DNA from: Cryptomeria japonica
Taxonomy: Eukaryota > Streptophyta > Pinopsida > Cupressales > Cupressaceae
Length of the DNA: 58,000 nucleotides
Direction of reading: 5' to 3'
Assembly: GCF_030272615.1 (NCBI RefSeq)
Contig: NC_081412.1
Span: 687,020,583-687,078,582 of the forward strand
Shown: in pieces, positions 1 to 10,639 of the stretch
How positions within the stretch are numbered: the stretch's first letter is position 1
Layout of the letters: each line of letters begins with the position of its first letter
Notes under the pieces: model-generated
What the model was told of the DNA's origin: nothing
The model's input: the letters and a program-made list of their open reading frames with translations, nothing else
Database searches by the model: none
Program-made: the position numbers and the translations under genes

Positions 1-603
1 TTATATGTGTGGATATATAAGATTGTTTTGGATGATGCATTTGGTGTGATATGTGATGTGATGGACCATTTTGGAGAGATTAAGTGTAGTTTCACGTGCG
101 CATCTTGATTTCGGTTGATCTGGTAAGTAGTTGCAAAGCAGAACAAAGCAGATAAGCATATCAGTTGCAGGAGATTATCTTGCACTTAACTAGAACTAAT
201 TTTTGGCTTAATCAAATGCTATTTTCTATTTCACTACTTGTTGTAATTAATTTTTAATCTCTTGTAAGGTAGTGAGCCTTCCTCTGGGGTTGTTGCCCTA
301 TTTTTTTATCTTGAGCAATGAGCTCTAGGCAGTGTGCCTGAATGCAAGTGCATTCCCCTCATGTAATATTGTTTTTCTATTGGCCATAGTGGAATAATAT
401 TGTGGGTTCAAATCCCACCATGGTTTTTCCCATTTGGGTTTCCACGTAAAAATATTGGTGTTATGGTTGATGGTTATTTGTCTTGTATTGTTGCACTTTA
501 CTTTCTTTCTTTTGCATTTGGTGGTTCAAGAATAAGCATGACAAGTTTAAATTTTGCACAATACTGATTCAGCACCCCCTCTTAGTTTGCATTGATTCCA
601 ACA
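1..603 (+). repeat. N1 5' LTR (3' part only)
   Basis: This stretch matches the second half of the LTR at 20274-21390, for example the segment with GATGTGATGGACCATTTTGG at 54-73. It ends in CCAACA at 603, just before the primer binding site. About 500 bp of the LTR lies left of the window. It carries the conserved module GTGGG-loop-CCCAC followed by GGTTTTTCCC and GGGTTTCCACGTA (402-450). Confidence 0.85.
402..418 (+). other. tRNA T-arm-like hairpin in N1 5' LTR
   Basis: GTGGGTTCAAATCCCAC forms a perfect 5-bp stem with a 7-nt loop. That is the geometry of a tRNA T-psi-C arm, and it contains a B-box-like GGTTCAAATCC. The same 17 bases recur at 21183-21199 in the 3' LTR. No tRNA gene surrounds it. 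Related 18-base forms occur at matching places in the other LTRs (3384, 17032, 32624, 38539, and on the minus strand 8902 and 15117). Confidence 0.6.
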
Positions 604-605
604 AT

Positions 606-617
606 TGGTATCAGAGC
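606..617 (+). other. Primer binding site of N1 (initiator Met-tRNA)
   Basis: TGGTATCAGAGC lies 2 nt after the 5' LTR end. It is the standard complement of the plant initiator Met-tRNA 3' end, used by most plant Copia elements and chromoviruses. It fixes the LTR/internal boundary. Confidence 0.9.
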
Positions 618-671
618 CTAGTTCCTCCAAGGAAGCCTAACCACTTGAGGAAGGTTGGGGAGATTGAATCT

Positions 672-1820
672 ATGGATTTCAGTTTGCAAAGACAGCTTTG
701 TGTAGCACTTGACGATCTTGATGCAACAAGAAATGAAATAAGTTCCTTAAAGAGAAACTTGAGTGCAGCTAAAGATTTCATTAAGGATTTGAAAGAAAAA
801 TTCAATACTTCAAGAGACAAGAGGAAAGAGTTGATGGAAAAACTAAAGGAGAAACAAGAGCAAAGCATTGAAGACCAAAGCAAAACTGATGAATGTGAAA
901 AGCTTGCTAGAGAGAATTTTGTATTGAAGAATGAGATGCAATCCATTGTGATGAAGTTGACTAAGGAGATTGAAGACTAGAAGAAGAATGAAGAAAATAT
1001 GACTCAGTCATTGAAAGACAGATAAGATGAATGCTACAGACTTACCTATGAGAATGACCAGTTGAAGCTTGAGTTGATGCAATCAAGGAATGATGGACAA
1101 GAACTTGAAAGACATATTGTTGCCTTAAGAGATGAACTTGCTACTACAAATGAATACAAATACAAATTTAATGCTAGCTCGGCAAGGCTGGATGAGATGA
1201 TGGATAGTCAAAGACATGGAAAAGACATGTGAGGACTTGGATATGAGAAAGGAGAATCCTCCGGTTCTGGATAGAGTAATGCAAATCCTAATCATCAAAA
1301 GAGAAATAATCCTCTGGTAAGACAACCTAATGCTTAATTCAATGGTATATGTTTTACTTGCAATAAATTTGGTCATATGGAAAATCAATGCAGAAGTAGG
1401 ATGAATAATGTGAACAATGGTCCTACCTTTACCGGTCAATGGTTCATATGCAACAATTTTGGTCACAAGTCAAACATGTGCAGAGCAGTAATGAATAACT
1501 TTTAGAACAAGAGATGTTATGCTTGTGTGATGTTTGGACATATCTCTAACCAATGCAGGATGATACCAAATCAGATGAATTTTAGGCCTATGTAGATAAA
1601 TGTTGTTTTTCATGCATGCAACAAACAAGGTCACATTGCAAAACATTGTTGAAGCAAGAATAATGGCCCGGTAAACAAGAACAAATCAAATGAGAAAGGA
1701 AAAGAAAAAGTAGATGAAATTAGAGATCGGGATAAGAAGATGTGCATCAAGAAAGATGATTTTAATGTGCAGAATGACTCCACACCTGAATATGGTGATG
1801 GAACCTCATCTGGTAACTAG
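672..1820 (+). pseudogene. N1 ORF1, gag-like: coiled coil plus four zinc knuckles (decayed)
   Basis: One reading frame of 383 codons runs from ATG 672 to TAG 1818 with no frameshift. It has eight premature stops (978, 1023, 1230, 1272, 1335, 1503, 1593, 1650). Residues 1-190 are rich in Glu, Lys and Leu and look like a long coiled coil. Four CCHC-type knuckles follow: CFTCNKFGHMENQC, then one missing its first Cys, CYACVMFGHISNQC, and another missing its first Cys. A Lys-rich tail closes it. Coiled coil plus knuckles suggests a nucleocapsid or RNA-binding gag role. ORF1 of N2 and N3 has the same layout. The ATG was chosen because the N2 and N3 homologues start at the same place. Confidence 0.8.
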
Positions 1821-2156
1821 GGCTTTTTGGCCTTAGGGGGAGTTTTACATGCAGATTCATAGAACCCTCTCTTCAAAGATCTGTAACCGATTACAAAAGG
1901 TTGCAGAAGGTTTAAATCATGTATGCAGATTTTATCTGGAAGATCTGATAGAGATTTGAGGCTCTAATAAGTGATTTCATGAAAATCAAGGTAACCGGTT
2001 GAAGCATTTATTACAATACAGAATTAGGTTTTTAGAGGTTAAAAAGGCATTTCAAAGGTTTATTTTTCATAATACGATCAAGAGAAAAGAGCAGAGCAAT
2101 GAAGAGAGGAGATTTGGTGATCTAAATTGAACTTGTAGTGATCTGAAAGCGTTTTA
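1821..2156 (+). other. N1 inter-ORF region with purine tract
   Basis: No credible coding sequence. Just after ORF1 it has CCTTAGGGGGAG (1834-1845), which recurs in weaker form after ORF1 of N2 and N3. The rest is an AT-rich leader before ORF2, with AGGTTAAAAAGG near 2036 as a weak TATA-like candidate. The matching region of N2 has a better TATA-like site. Confidence 0.45.
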
Positions 2157-2763
2157 TTGTGCCCAGTTGAATCAAAAAGTATTTATTTGTTTCACAAAAC
2201 TATCTATTTTTCAAACCCTATATTCAAAATAGAATTAGCATTCATAATTTCTACCCCATTGGTTGTTGATATTAAGGATAGGGCTAGACCTATTTTCAAG
2301 AAACACCCCTTCAAGTCTGTTGAAGATGATCTGGAAGGAGCATTTTCTTCGGTACCCTATGACATTATTCACAATAAGGATATCAAAGCATACATCCATT
2401 ATGATCTTGAGGAGATTGGTAGTGTCAATATGTTGTCTCTATACAACAAACATTTGGCGGACAACTCGGGGAACCTTAAACTGAAATATCAGAATCTTCA
2501 AGACAAGGGTTTTGCATAGTTCATCCATTTCTTGCTATTTGATGAAGTAGAATGGATCTGGTACATCCTCAGTCGAGTCCATGATGACTTCATGAGGATA
2601 GATAGGCTCTATAAGATCACTAAGTAGGGAATTCAAGTTGTGACATGCTTGAGTGCAACCAGTGAAGTACCTGGTCTGAGAAAGGTATCAAATAACACTA
2701 TAATAGAAACTATCAGTTCTAAGTTTGACAATAGAGCAATGACTATCAGTGACATCTTGGAGC
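2157..2763 (+). pseudogene. N1 ORF2, 5' part (unknown conserved protein)
   Basis: Protein similarity to N2 and N3 ORF2 begins near 2230. The starting Met of the homologues is lost, and ATG 2157 is only the nearest in-frame one. Recognisable blocks are a KDRARP motif, an acidic segment ending AYIHYDLEE, and SRVHDDF followed by a KITK...IQVVT block. Stops occur at 2517 and 2625. The frame is cut at 2763 by N2. It resumes after the GGAGC duplication at 17272, where DILE joins the next conserved block without loss of frame. Function unknown. Confidence 0.75.
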
Positions 2764-3623
2764 TATTGGCATTATACACTCAAATGAGAATGGTTGATGT
2801 TGTCATTGATGGCAACCAATTGGTAATGTGGTTCATAGGATATACCAACAATAGATTTCACCTATCAATACTAGCAGTCACAAGAAAGGTTATTCACACC
2901 GGCATCCAGTTACACCGGCAACAAATTATACCGACGGTCCAAGCTGACTTGGACATAATATTATTTTGTATTGTAAATATATTTGTATAGGCGATATGAT
3001 GTATTGTAAAGACTCATATATGTATGAGATCTTGTAGGTCCGTTGTAATGTAAGTAAGGATATGTAGGTATGCATGTAAGTGGTATATGAGAGTGAATAA
3101 TTGTATATGCACTTTGATGTATTTTGAGAGTGAATAAGAAGCAAAGAAAAGCGAAGCAAGGTTTATGGCAGAGGTATCAGATAGAGCTTAAACCGGTACT
3201 GAATCCAGCATTGCAGATGCTATTTTGAGCAGTACATTGTCATTGGAGTTAACCATCCAATTGTAGTCAGTGGGACTCCCTTTTGTTGTTGAGCAATGAG
3301 CTCTAGGCAATTGGCCTTCCTACATGTACAGACCCCTATTGTACTAAGTAATAATTATTCTTACTGGCCAGTGATTAAATATTGTGGGTCACAAATCCCA
3401 CTGAGGTTTTTCCCCTACCGAGTTTCCTCGCTAAAATATTTGTGTTATGGTGTGCATTGATGCTTATTCTTTTGTTTCTCTTTACTGCATTATTATTTGC
3501 TTACCAGTATATTAATTTGGGTTATAAAGTTGCAAACAAGTTTAAATCTTTCATCTACCAGTTAGACACTGATTCACCCGCCCCACCCTCTCAGTGTCAT
3601 TGGGACTAACCTAGTATCTAACA
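2764..3623 (+). repeat. N2 5' LTR
   Basis: Starts TATTGGCATTATACAC (the usual TG is mutated to TA; the 3' copy reads TGTTGG) and ends ATCTAACA. It pairs with 8661-8673 plus 16429-17271. It holds the shared module with GTGGGTCACAAATCCCAC (3384-3401) and GGTTTTTCCCC, as in the N1 and N3 LTRs. Short ORFs inside it are chance. Confidence 0.92.
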
Positions 3624-3625
3624 AT

Positions 3626-3637
3626 TGGTATCAGAGC
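3626..3637 (+). other. Primer binding site of N2 (initiator Met-tRNA)
   Basis: TGGTATCAGAGC, 2 nt after the LTR end, identical to the N1 site. Confidence 0.92.
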
Positions 3638-3694
3638 CTCGTCCTCTATTTGCAAAAGCCTAACAGCTTGAGGAAGATTCTGAAACCGGTACCA

Positions 3695-4711
3695 ATGGAA
3701 AGTTTGAGACAACAGTTGGAAGGAGCTCTTGAAGATTTTGATGCAGAAAAATTGAAGAATATCAAACTGGAAGATGAACTCAGAACTGCTCGGGAATTCA
3801 TCCAAGCACTTCAAGCTAACCTGGTTATAGCAAAGAATAAGAGAAAAGAATTATATGTGCAATTGCAAAATCAAGATGATGAAGAAAAGCAAACTCTCAG
3901 GGATATTGCAGAGAAACTGAGACAAGAGAACAGTAACATGAAGAATGAGATGCAAGATTTAACCATGAGATTATGCAACGATATTGAAGATAGAAAGAGG
4001 AATGAAGAAGATTTGGCCAGAAGACTTAATGAAAGATCAGATGAATCTCTAAGGCTTAGTTATGAAAATAATATTATTAAAATAGATTTGATTCACATGC
4101 AACATGACAAAGAGGAACTTATGAGACAAGTTAGCACTTTGGAAAGTGAGTTGGTCAGTGCAAATGAATACAAAGACAAATTCAAGAAGAGTTCAGACAA
4201 GCTTGATGATATGCTGAAAAGTTAGCAACCTGATGGAGAAACAGTTGGACTTGGATTTGAACATGGAGAAAGTTTTGAAACTGCAAACAATCATGATCAC
4301 AACAAACTGGTAAGGCAACCTAATTCTTATAAATTCAATGGGAAATATTTTAATTTCAACAAATTTGGTCATAGAGCAAATCAGTACAGATTTAGGAATA
4401 ATCAGAATATAAACTCATCCACCAATCAATGTTCCAAATGCAATAAAAATGGTCATAACTTAGACAATTGCAGAATGAATGTGAAATACTATGCTTGTGG
4501 TAGATTTGGACATTTATCTAATCAATGTAGAACTCAAACCGATCAAGGTTATGGAAAAGTTATTCAGAGAAACAATGTAACTTGTTATGCATGTAACAAG
4601 ATTGGGCATATTGCAAAATTTTGTAGAAGCAAGACTGTATCAGAGAACAACAGAGGATCTAATGACAAAGGTAAAGAAAAGGTAAAATTAAATCAAGCAA
4701 GAGTTCACTAA
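3695..4711 (+). pseudogene. N2 ORF1, gag-like: coiled coil plus zinc knuckles
   Basis: This is the best preserved ORF1 in the window: 338 codons in one frame with a single premature stop (TAG 4223). ATG 3695 matches the start in N1 and N3. Residues 1-175 form a heptad-like Leu/Glu/Lys coiled coil. Four knuckle positions follow: a ruined first one (Cys changed to Tyr/Phe), CSKCNKNGHNLDNC, one missing its first Cys (YACGRFGHLSNQC), and an intact CYACNKIGHIAKFC. The tail is Lys-rich. The likely role is packaging of element RNA, inferred from gag-type knuckles, PBS proximity and position. Its fold need not match classical Copia gag, and I see no clear UBN2/Retrotrans_gag signature. Confidence 0.82.
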
Positions 4712-5125
4712 ATAATGGACCAGGAAGAGAGATTAGAGAAATGATGAATCTGTCTCTGCACCAGCATAACAGAGCAATCCTGCACCGGCAAGAGATTCTT
4801 CATCTAACTAATGAATAATCCTTAGGGGAAAGGAAACTAATTGAAGATCATGCATTTACCCTCAGTTGGTGGTAAGAAGTTATATTTCTTCTTTACCGAC
4901 AGACATGTTGAGTTGCAATGAAAATTTACTTCACCGGCGAAGAATTTAATGCGGTTGTAAGTTAAATTTTTTGTTATAAAGCACTTGAATTTCTCATTTC
5001 AACTTACCAAAGCATTCAAGCATTTGAAGAGCACAAAAGTTGAGCACCAACATTCCGGAAGCCAAGCAGCAAAGGATTGTCAAGGCATCCAAGATTTTTC
5101 AGTTAAAAGGTATTTATCTTATGAC
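4712..5125 (+). promoter_or_regulatory. N2 inter-ORF leader with TATA-like site
   Basis: Non-coding. CCTTAGGGGAAAGG (4810-4823) is a purine tract at the same place as in N1 and N3. GTTATAAAG (4973-4981) is a plausible TATA box about 150 bp before ATG 5126, followed by a CA-rich leader. ORF2 could thus be made from its own transcript. This is inference only; no transcript data are visible. Confidence 0.35.
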
Positions 5126-8100
5126 ATGGCATCTTCATCTTTTGTTCCCAAATTCATTGCAAACCCTACTATTGTGGAAAATGTCAAGCGTCCTAGACCT
5201 GTCTTTAAAATCATCCCTAAGATAGCTAAGTTGGATGACTCCATTGGTGCATTTTAGAAAATTCCGAAGGGAGTCACATTTGTTGAAGACCCTAGGGCAT
5301 ACATTCATTGTAACATCAAAGATTTAGGGTCCGAAGATTTAAAGAATATGTTCATAAATGTTATTGCTGACAAACAAGGTGTAGTTAAACCAGAACACAA
5401 GATTGTTGAGGATTTAGGGTTCATTGACATCCTTCACATGCCTGAATTTTCAGATGAGATTATCCGTTATGTTCTTAGCAGAGTTCACAGAGAATTTTTG
5501 TGGTTAGATTCAATTTTCAAGATAACTAAGGAAGCAATTAAGGTAGTTACTAGTTTACCTTCTACCGGCACTAGGCCTGATAAGAAAAAAAAAATCCAAA
5601 CAAAGAAGTTTTGAGCTTAACCGGAGCTACATTTGACAACAGATCACTTAGGGTTAGTGATATAACTAACAAAAATGTTAAATATGCTAGTAGGGTTATT
5701 CGATACAAAGTTGCTCACACTAATAGGTTGAATTCTGTATCAAGTTCTTGCATTCATAGTGCCTATGAAATGATTATGAATAATGCTACAATTAACATCT
5801 ATGAATGGTTGAAAGATGAACTGTTGGAAAATTTGAACAAGATCAAAGGTGACGAGATGAGAACTTTCAAGTTTGGGAACCTGATTGTGTGCTTAATATT
5901 GTATTTCTCAAAGGTGATTCCCGGTATTGAACACAAGGACTTTGCCTATGATATTTTTGTTGGAAAACAGATAAAGGAGGCAATTATCGGCATGGGCTCA
6001 GATAGTGACAAACTGATAAAAGAGTACTTCAAGGATTTTCAAGAAAAAATGAGGCAAAGGGAAAGGATTCCCCAAAGCATTGTAGACAAATATGACAAAC
6101 AAATATGCTTTGTGATTAAAAGAGATGAAGTATGGATGGAGGCAGTTAGACCTAGAACTATCTGGATAACAGAGATGGGCTATGAGGTGGATTCACACAT
6201 CTTGGATTCATATGCTAAAATACTCCTAGATGCTCCACCGGAACCGACAGAGGAGATATTTGGTAATGATGAAACTATAGAGAGTGGTGTTGCTATGCTG
6301 AAGCAAAGGAAGAAAAGAGAAAAAGAAATAAAAGATGCTTCTAAGTTTGTAGAAATTCTTAAGAAGGGATTATTGAAACTAGGTCCGATGAAAGGTGTTG
6401 TTGAACAAGAAAGAAAATCAGAATAGCAATTGGTAGCACATATTTCTCCCGTGGCTACCTCATCTGATTCTGACAGTGGTAAGGCAACTGAATTCAAAAA
6501 GGTAGACAGAAAGAAATTTAAACCCTCGTCGGCACCTGCTCCATCTCCAAAGAAAGCAAGAACACTCAAAAAGAAACAACGGGCTGTGAGAGAGCCCAGT
6601 GATCAAAAGAAGAAAGTCACACCAAAGAAGAAGCAAGCAGAACAAAAGGAATCAGATACTCTTTCACCAAAAGAATTGGTAAATGAAATTACTCAGGAAG
6701 TAAATCTTAGTAATATTAATAATTTTTATCATTCTTTTAAGGATTCAGATAAGGATACTATTGAGGAAAGCGTTATTTTGTATCTTGATATATATAAGAA
6801 AGTTCATATTGAAGTTGTAGATGTTCTTCCTAATGATTTATACTTAAGACTTGAAGCAAAGAGAATGTCTATTATGGAGTTAGACAAGAAATTGAAGGTT
6901 TAGGCTCTATTAGCCGTTCATCCTGTTAATTCAAAGCAAGAAATAGATGACTTAATATCTGAAGCTAATAGAATTGTTTTTGTGAGTGGTCACTGACAAG
7001 TTAGTCTTATGATCGACAGAGTAAAAGAGATTGCAGATGAAATAGCTGATAAATGAGATATATTCTTTGTTGAGAAAGAGAAGAGAGAAGAGAAAGATAA
7101 ATAGAAAATGGATAAATCATTTACTAAAGTATATTAGAAGATAGATAAGGGTAAGGGTAAGGTTGGAAATATACCGGATATTATAGTTAAGGACAACTTA
7201 CCGCCACCGACTCAGGACACCCCACCGGTAGTAGCAGAGGCACCGGTAGAAATGCAAAATGAGCCTGGAGAAGATAAGTCAGAGGAAGTAAAAGAAAATA
7301 ATGTTGATCCCAAGTCAAACATTCTATTCACCATGAATGTTGACACTCAGGATATCAATATTGTGTTGGATAAGGATACTGCAGAGGAAAAGAAAGCTGA
7401 AGCTACAAATGTTGAGATCTCTGAGTCACCGGTCAACATTGTTGACAATCAGCAGAACATTGGGATATCGGTAGAAGAAGAAAAGGAACAAGAACAAAAT
7501 ATATTTGAACCGGTAGGGAATGAAAATAAGAATGAAAACAAGAATAAGAATAAGGAAGAAAAAGTGGATAAAGAAGAGATTAAGGATGGAAGCAAGGAAG
7601 TAGAAGTGGTTAAGGTAATTGGACAGGTATCTGGAGAAGAGAAGAAAATTATTGCCGCACCTAGCACTTCTCCTAGTACATCAACCGCAGATTACAGACT
7701 GGCAAATGTCACTGATATATTATTGGATTCCATTAAGAAGATAAAAGAATGCAATGTCTTAGCATTTAAGGCTATTGATGATTCTTTACCCATTTTGCAG
7801 ATGAATGCACCGGCGTGTAAGGTTGACCACATTGTTGGTTCTATAGGTAAATCAGACACATTGTCCAAATTCATTTCTTCTAATATTCAAACTATAGATA
7901 AGATAAATGAGGAGACCATTCAGGAAAGGGTAAATAAGCAGAAGGATAATTTATTTGACAAAACAATAAATGACTATATAGGACAGATTGATTATTTGTT
8001 ACCGACACTTAATTCCACCATTCTGGAATATAAGGAATTGTACAAGGAAGCATGTAAATCTCACCATCTAACAGAAGATATTGATGAGCAAATAAAGAAG

Positions 8101-8448
8101 ACACTGAAAGAAATTGATGACATTGTTGATAATATGATTGGTTCTTTAGAACTCACATCAGCTTTGGATCAAGAGAAGGCAATTTATGAAGAGAATATTG
8201 AGAAGTTGGAAAGAGAAAAGGCAAGGCTGAGAATGAAAACCCAGGAGTTAAAGAACAAATTTGGTCCTAGATTGGATAATTTGTTAACACACCGAAATGA
8301 GTTATCTAAGACAACTATCCAAGGGGACAAATCACTGGAGCAACAAATGTATTATCTCACCGGTATGATCCGGAAGACAAAGACTATAATTTTTTACAGT
8401 ACTAAGTTTTTGCAAGGTCTTAACTTAGTTTTGGCAGACATTTTTTAG
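5126..8448 (+). pseudogene. N2 ORF2, large conserved protein of unknown function
   Basis: About 1,107 codons. Starts at ATG 5126 (MASSS, like MASGSS in N3). It has one frameshift in an A-run near 5583-5593 and stops at 5255, 6424, 6901, 6994, 7054, 7102 and 7135, then stays open to 8448. Layout: residues 1-160 with SRVHREFLWLD and a KITKEAIKVVTSLPSTG block; 165-380 with LTGAT, SSCIHSAYEM, FKFGNLIVCLI and RTIWITEMGYEVD; 440-520 Lys/Pro/Ser-rich and basic; 520-600 a helical block with YLDIYKK; then an acidic stretch and a C-terminal coiled coil (about 850-1100). No polymerase, integrase or protease motif is seen. The first block loosely recalls plant mobile-domain proteins of transposons, which is only a guess. 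Confidence 0.75.
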
Positions 8449-8660
8449 ATTGTACATAACTGGCTACAAAATTCTAGGTAATTTTTTATACTTTTGATAA
8501 CCTTTGTTATTGATGTCAAAGGGGGAGTGGTGTAATGAGAAAAATGTATAGAAGGAGATCACTTGCTCAAGGGGAGCACACTCAGTTTTTGGACTTCATT
8601 TTGGATATCAGTTTGTGGATTTTTCTCATGAGTGTTGCCATCAATGCCAAAGGGGGAGAT
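8449..8660 (+). other. N2 3' end with two polypurine tracts
   Basis: AAAGGGGGAG occurs at 8518-8527, and AAAGGGGGAGA at 8649-8659 directly before the 3' LTR (TGTTGG at 8661). The second is the functional-looking tract. Each is preceded by a similar word (TTGATGTC and ATCAATGCC). The same doubled arrangement is found in N1, N3 and the Copia. Confidence 0.75.
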
Positions 8661-8673
8661 TGTTGGCATTATA
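8661..8673 (+). repeat. N2 3' LTR, first 13 bp before the Copia insertion
   Basis: TGTTGGCATTATA is the start of the N2 3' LTR. It is cut by the Copia and resumes at 16424 after the duplicated TTATA. The joined order matches the 5' LTR start at 2764. Confidence 0.9.
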
Positions 8674-10208
8674 TGATAGTTCTGATACTTAATATAAGTA
8701 CAGATCCAATAGCCAACAAGATGAGAGGGGGGGTGAATCATACAAACTTAATCATCCATAAAAACATCAGATTCAACCTTGGTAACATATATATCAGTCA
8801 TATAACCAAAACTGTCAAACATGCAAACTCAAAAACATATGAACAATATAAACCTCATAACACCAGATTTAACGTGGAAACCCAAATAGGGAAAAACCAC
8901 TGTGGGATTTTGGACCCACTAAGAAATATACTCTTCTAGAGTATGCTCGGTTAAAATCAAATCTTGTTAAAGATTACAAACACATTGCTAGATGTGACCC
9001 AATTAAGGGATTTCCCTCATATTTATTAGGATCTTCACTTTGTTAGAAGTGACCTTGTCAAAGGATTTCAAACACTCAATCAGAATGTCACCTTGCTAGA
9101 GGATTTACATATAAGACTATTAAGTCTACTCAGTTAAGAGATTTTCTGTCACTTTCACAAAATAACAGTAATAAAAATCTATCTGCAACTTCACATCTAA
9201 AATGCTAAAGAAGATTCTTATTTGTTCAATACAATTTAGATATAGAACTAATCTTGTCTATCTACTGAGCTTCTATACTTTGTTATTCTAACAGGTCCTC
9301 AAGCTTCTGTGCTCGGTAATCACTATGTAGCATCCTTGTGCATACACTTGCCCATATACATTGTTTGTCAATAGTTTCCTATTTATAAACAATTAGGTAA
9401 CTGCTTAATCTCCTTGATCACATTTCCCATGATCAATCATAGCCATCAGATCTTCAATCTTGTCCAGGTTTAATGCATCTTTCGATTTGAAAATATTTTA
9501 TGCCACCTTGGAACTTGCATAATAGTCTTGGAACTTGTGCCAGGATATTGCGGTTCAATCTAAGCTGTAGATCTTCATGCTGACTTTCCATTGCCTTAGA
9601 TTTGTTAACAAACTTCTTCCATGGCTTACCAATCATTGATCTGCTCCAGCTCATCAACTTCTTTCATTAAATACTGCATGTAAACATTTAATGCATTCTA
9701 CTATAGCTCGGTAACAACTCGATGAATACTAAAATTCACTCGATAGACATTCCACCTTCATTAATCGATAGCGATAACCTTAGGGTTTACCGACTAGGTT
9801 CCTTAGGGTTTACCGACTAGGTTCTTTGCCTGATAACATAGTATAGTATTAACCTTTACATTTTACAACATATGTATGATGTTAAAACAATCTAAAACAT
9901 CATGATCTCATCATTGTCTGACTCGGTAGTAGTTGCCCATTGAATACCTTATTCATCCCTTTATTCATCATATTCTTTCTTGTGTCTTTTACCGACTTCT
10001 TTATAATCTTCATATCATACTTCTCAAGATATGGCAACATCATACTGAATTAGAAAATCAATTTCTTGACATCAATGATAAAATAATAATATCAAGATAG
10101 TAAAACATCTTTAATCAGTTATATCCATAATCATCAACAACCTTCTCAATATCCTTATTGAAATGCCAACAATCTTTCATTGTCTGTTATAATGCAATAT
10201 TGCCAACA
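8674..10208 (-). repeat. Copia 3' LTR (left copy)
   Basis: In plus orientation it starts TGATAGTTCTGATAC and ends TTGCCAACA, so in element orientation it is TGTTGGCAA...CTATCA. It contains the minus-strand form of the shared hairpin (GTGGGATTTTGGACCCAC, 8902-8919) and of the GGTTTTTCCC...GGGTTTCCACG module seen in family N. Small ORFs such as the one near 8735-8939 are chance, since they recur in the right LTR. Confidence 0.95.
9780..9825. repeat. 23-bp tandem duplication in Copia LTR
   Basis: TTAGGGTTTACCGACTAGGT plus TCC/TCT is present twice in tandem. The same pair is in the other LTR (15995-16040), so it predates insertion. It lies in the U3 part and could be a small enhancer-like repeat. 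Confidence 0.85.
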
Positions 10209-10639
10209 ATCTCCCCCTTTGGCATTGATGGCAAAACCAATTGATTTGACCTTGATAGATTCAGATTGCTGTGATTCTGAAATGTTGAAATGCTCTCCCC
10301 CATACATTAGACTTCTCCTATTTTCTCAGTCTTCTTTCCAATTTGTAGTCTACTCTTCTCCCCTTTCATAGGTATTCTCCCCCTTTGACAACAATGCCAA
10401 AAAGAAAAGAACTAAAACATAATTTGTTTCTGTAAGAAGTTATTTGCTGCTATTGTGTATCAACTGAGTCTCGGTCAGAGCATTTGTCTTCAATTCCTAT
10501 TCCCTATAATATTCTCTGTATTATTTCCAGTATTAATTCGAGTACACTTTTAGAAAACATCCTAAAGTGTATAACTCCAGCATCAACTCCCAAAAGATAT
10601 TCAATAGAGTCATCGGATTGATGCTTTCACCGAACTCGG
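10209..10639 (-). other. Copia 3' untranslated region with doubled polypurine tract
   Basis: Non-coding. On the minus strand it has AAAGGGGGAGA next to the LTR (10210-10220) and a second AAAGGGGGAG at 10377-10386. Further C-rich stretches (10296-10302, 10359-10364) are purine tracts on the minus strand. The sequence around the terminal tract, including GCCATCAATGCC before it, is the same as at the N2 and N3 3' ends. Confidence 0.75.

Noticed and set aside
402-418. A tRNA gene at the T-arm-like sequence
   Set aside because: No D arm, anticodon arm or acceptor stem can be placed around it. It recurs in LTRs at the same position.
8735-8939. Short ORF repeated at 14948-15154 as a real gene
   Set aside because: It lies in both LTRs of the Copia, and the repetition is due to the LTR pair.
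9780-9825. CRISPR-like or satellite repeat
   Set aside because: Only two units, without spacers, inside a plant LTR.
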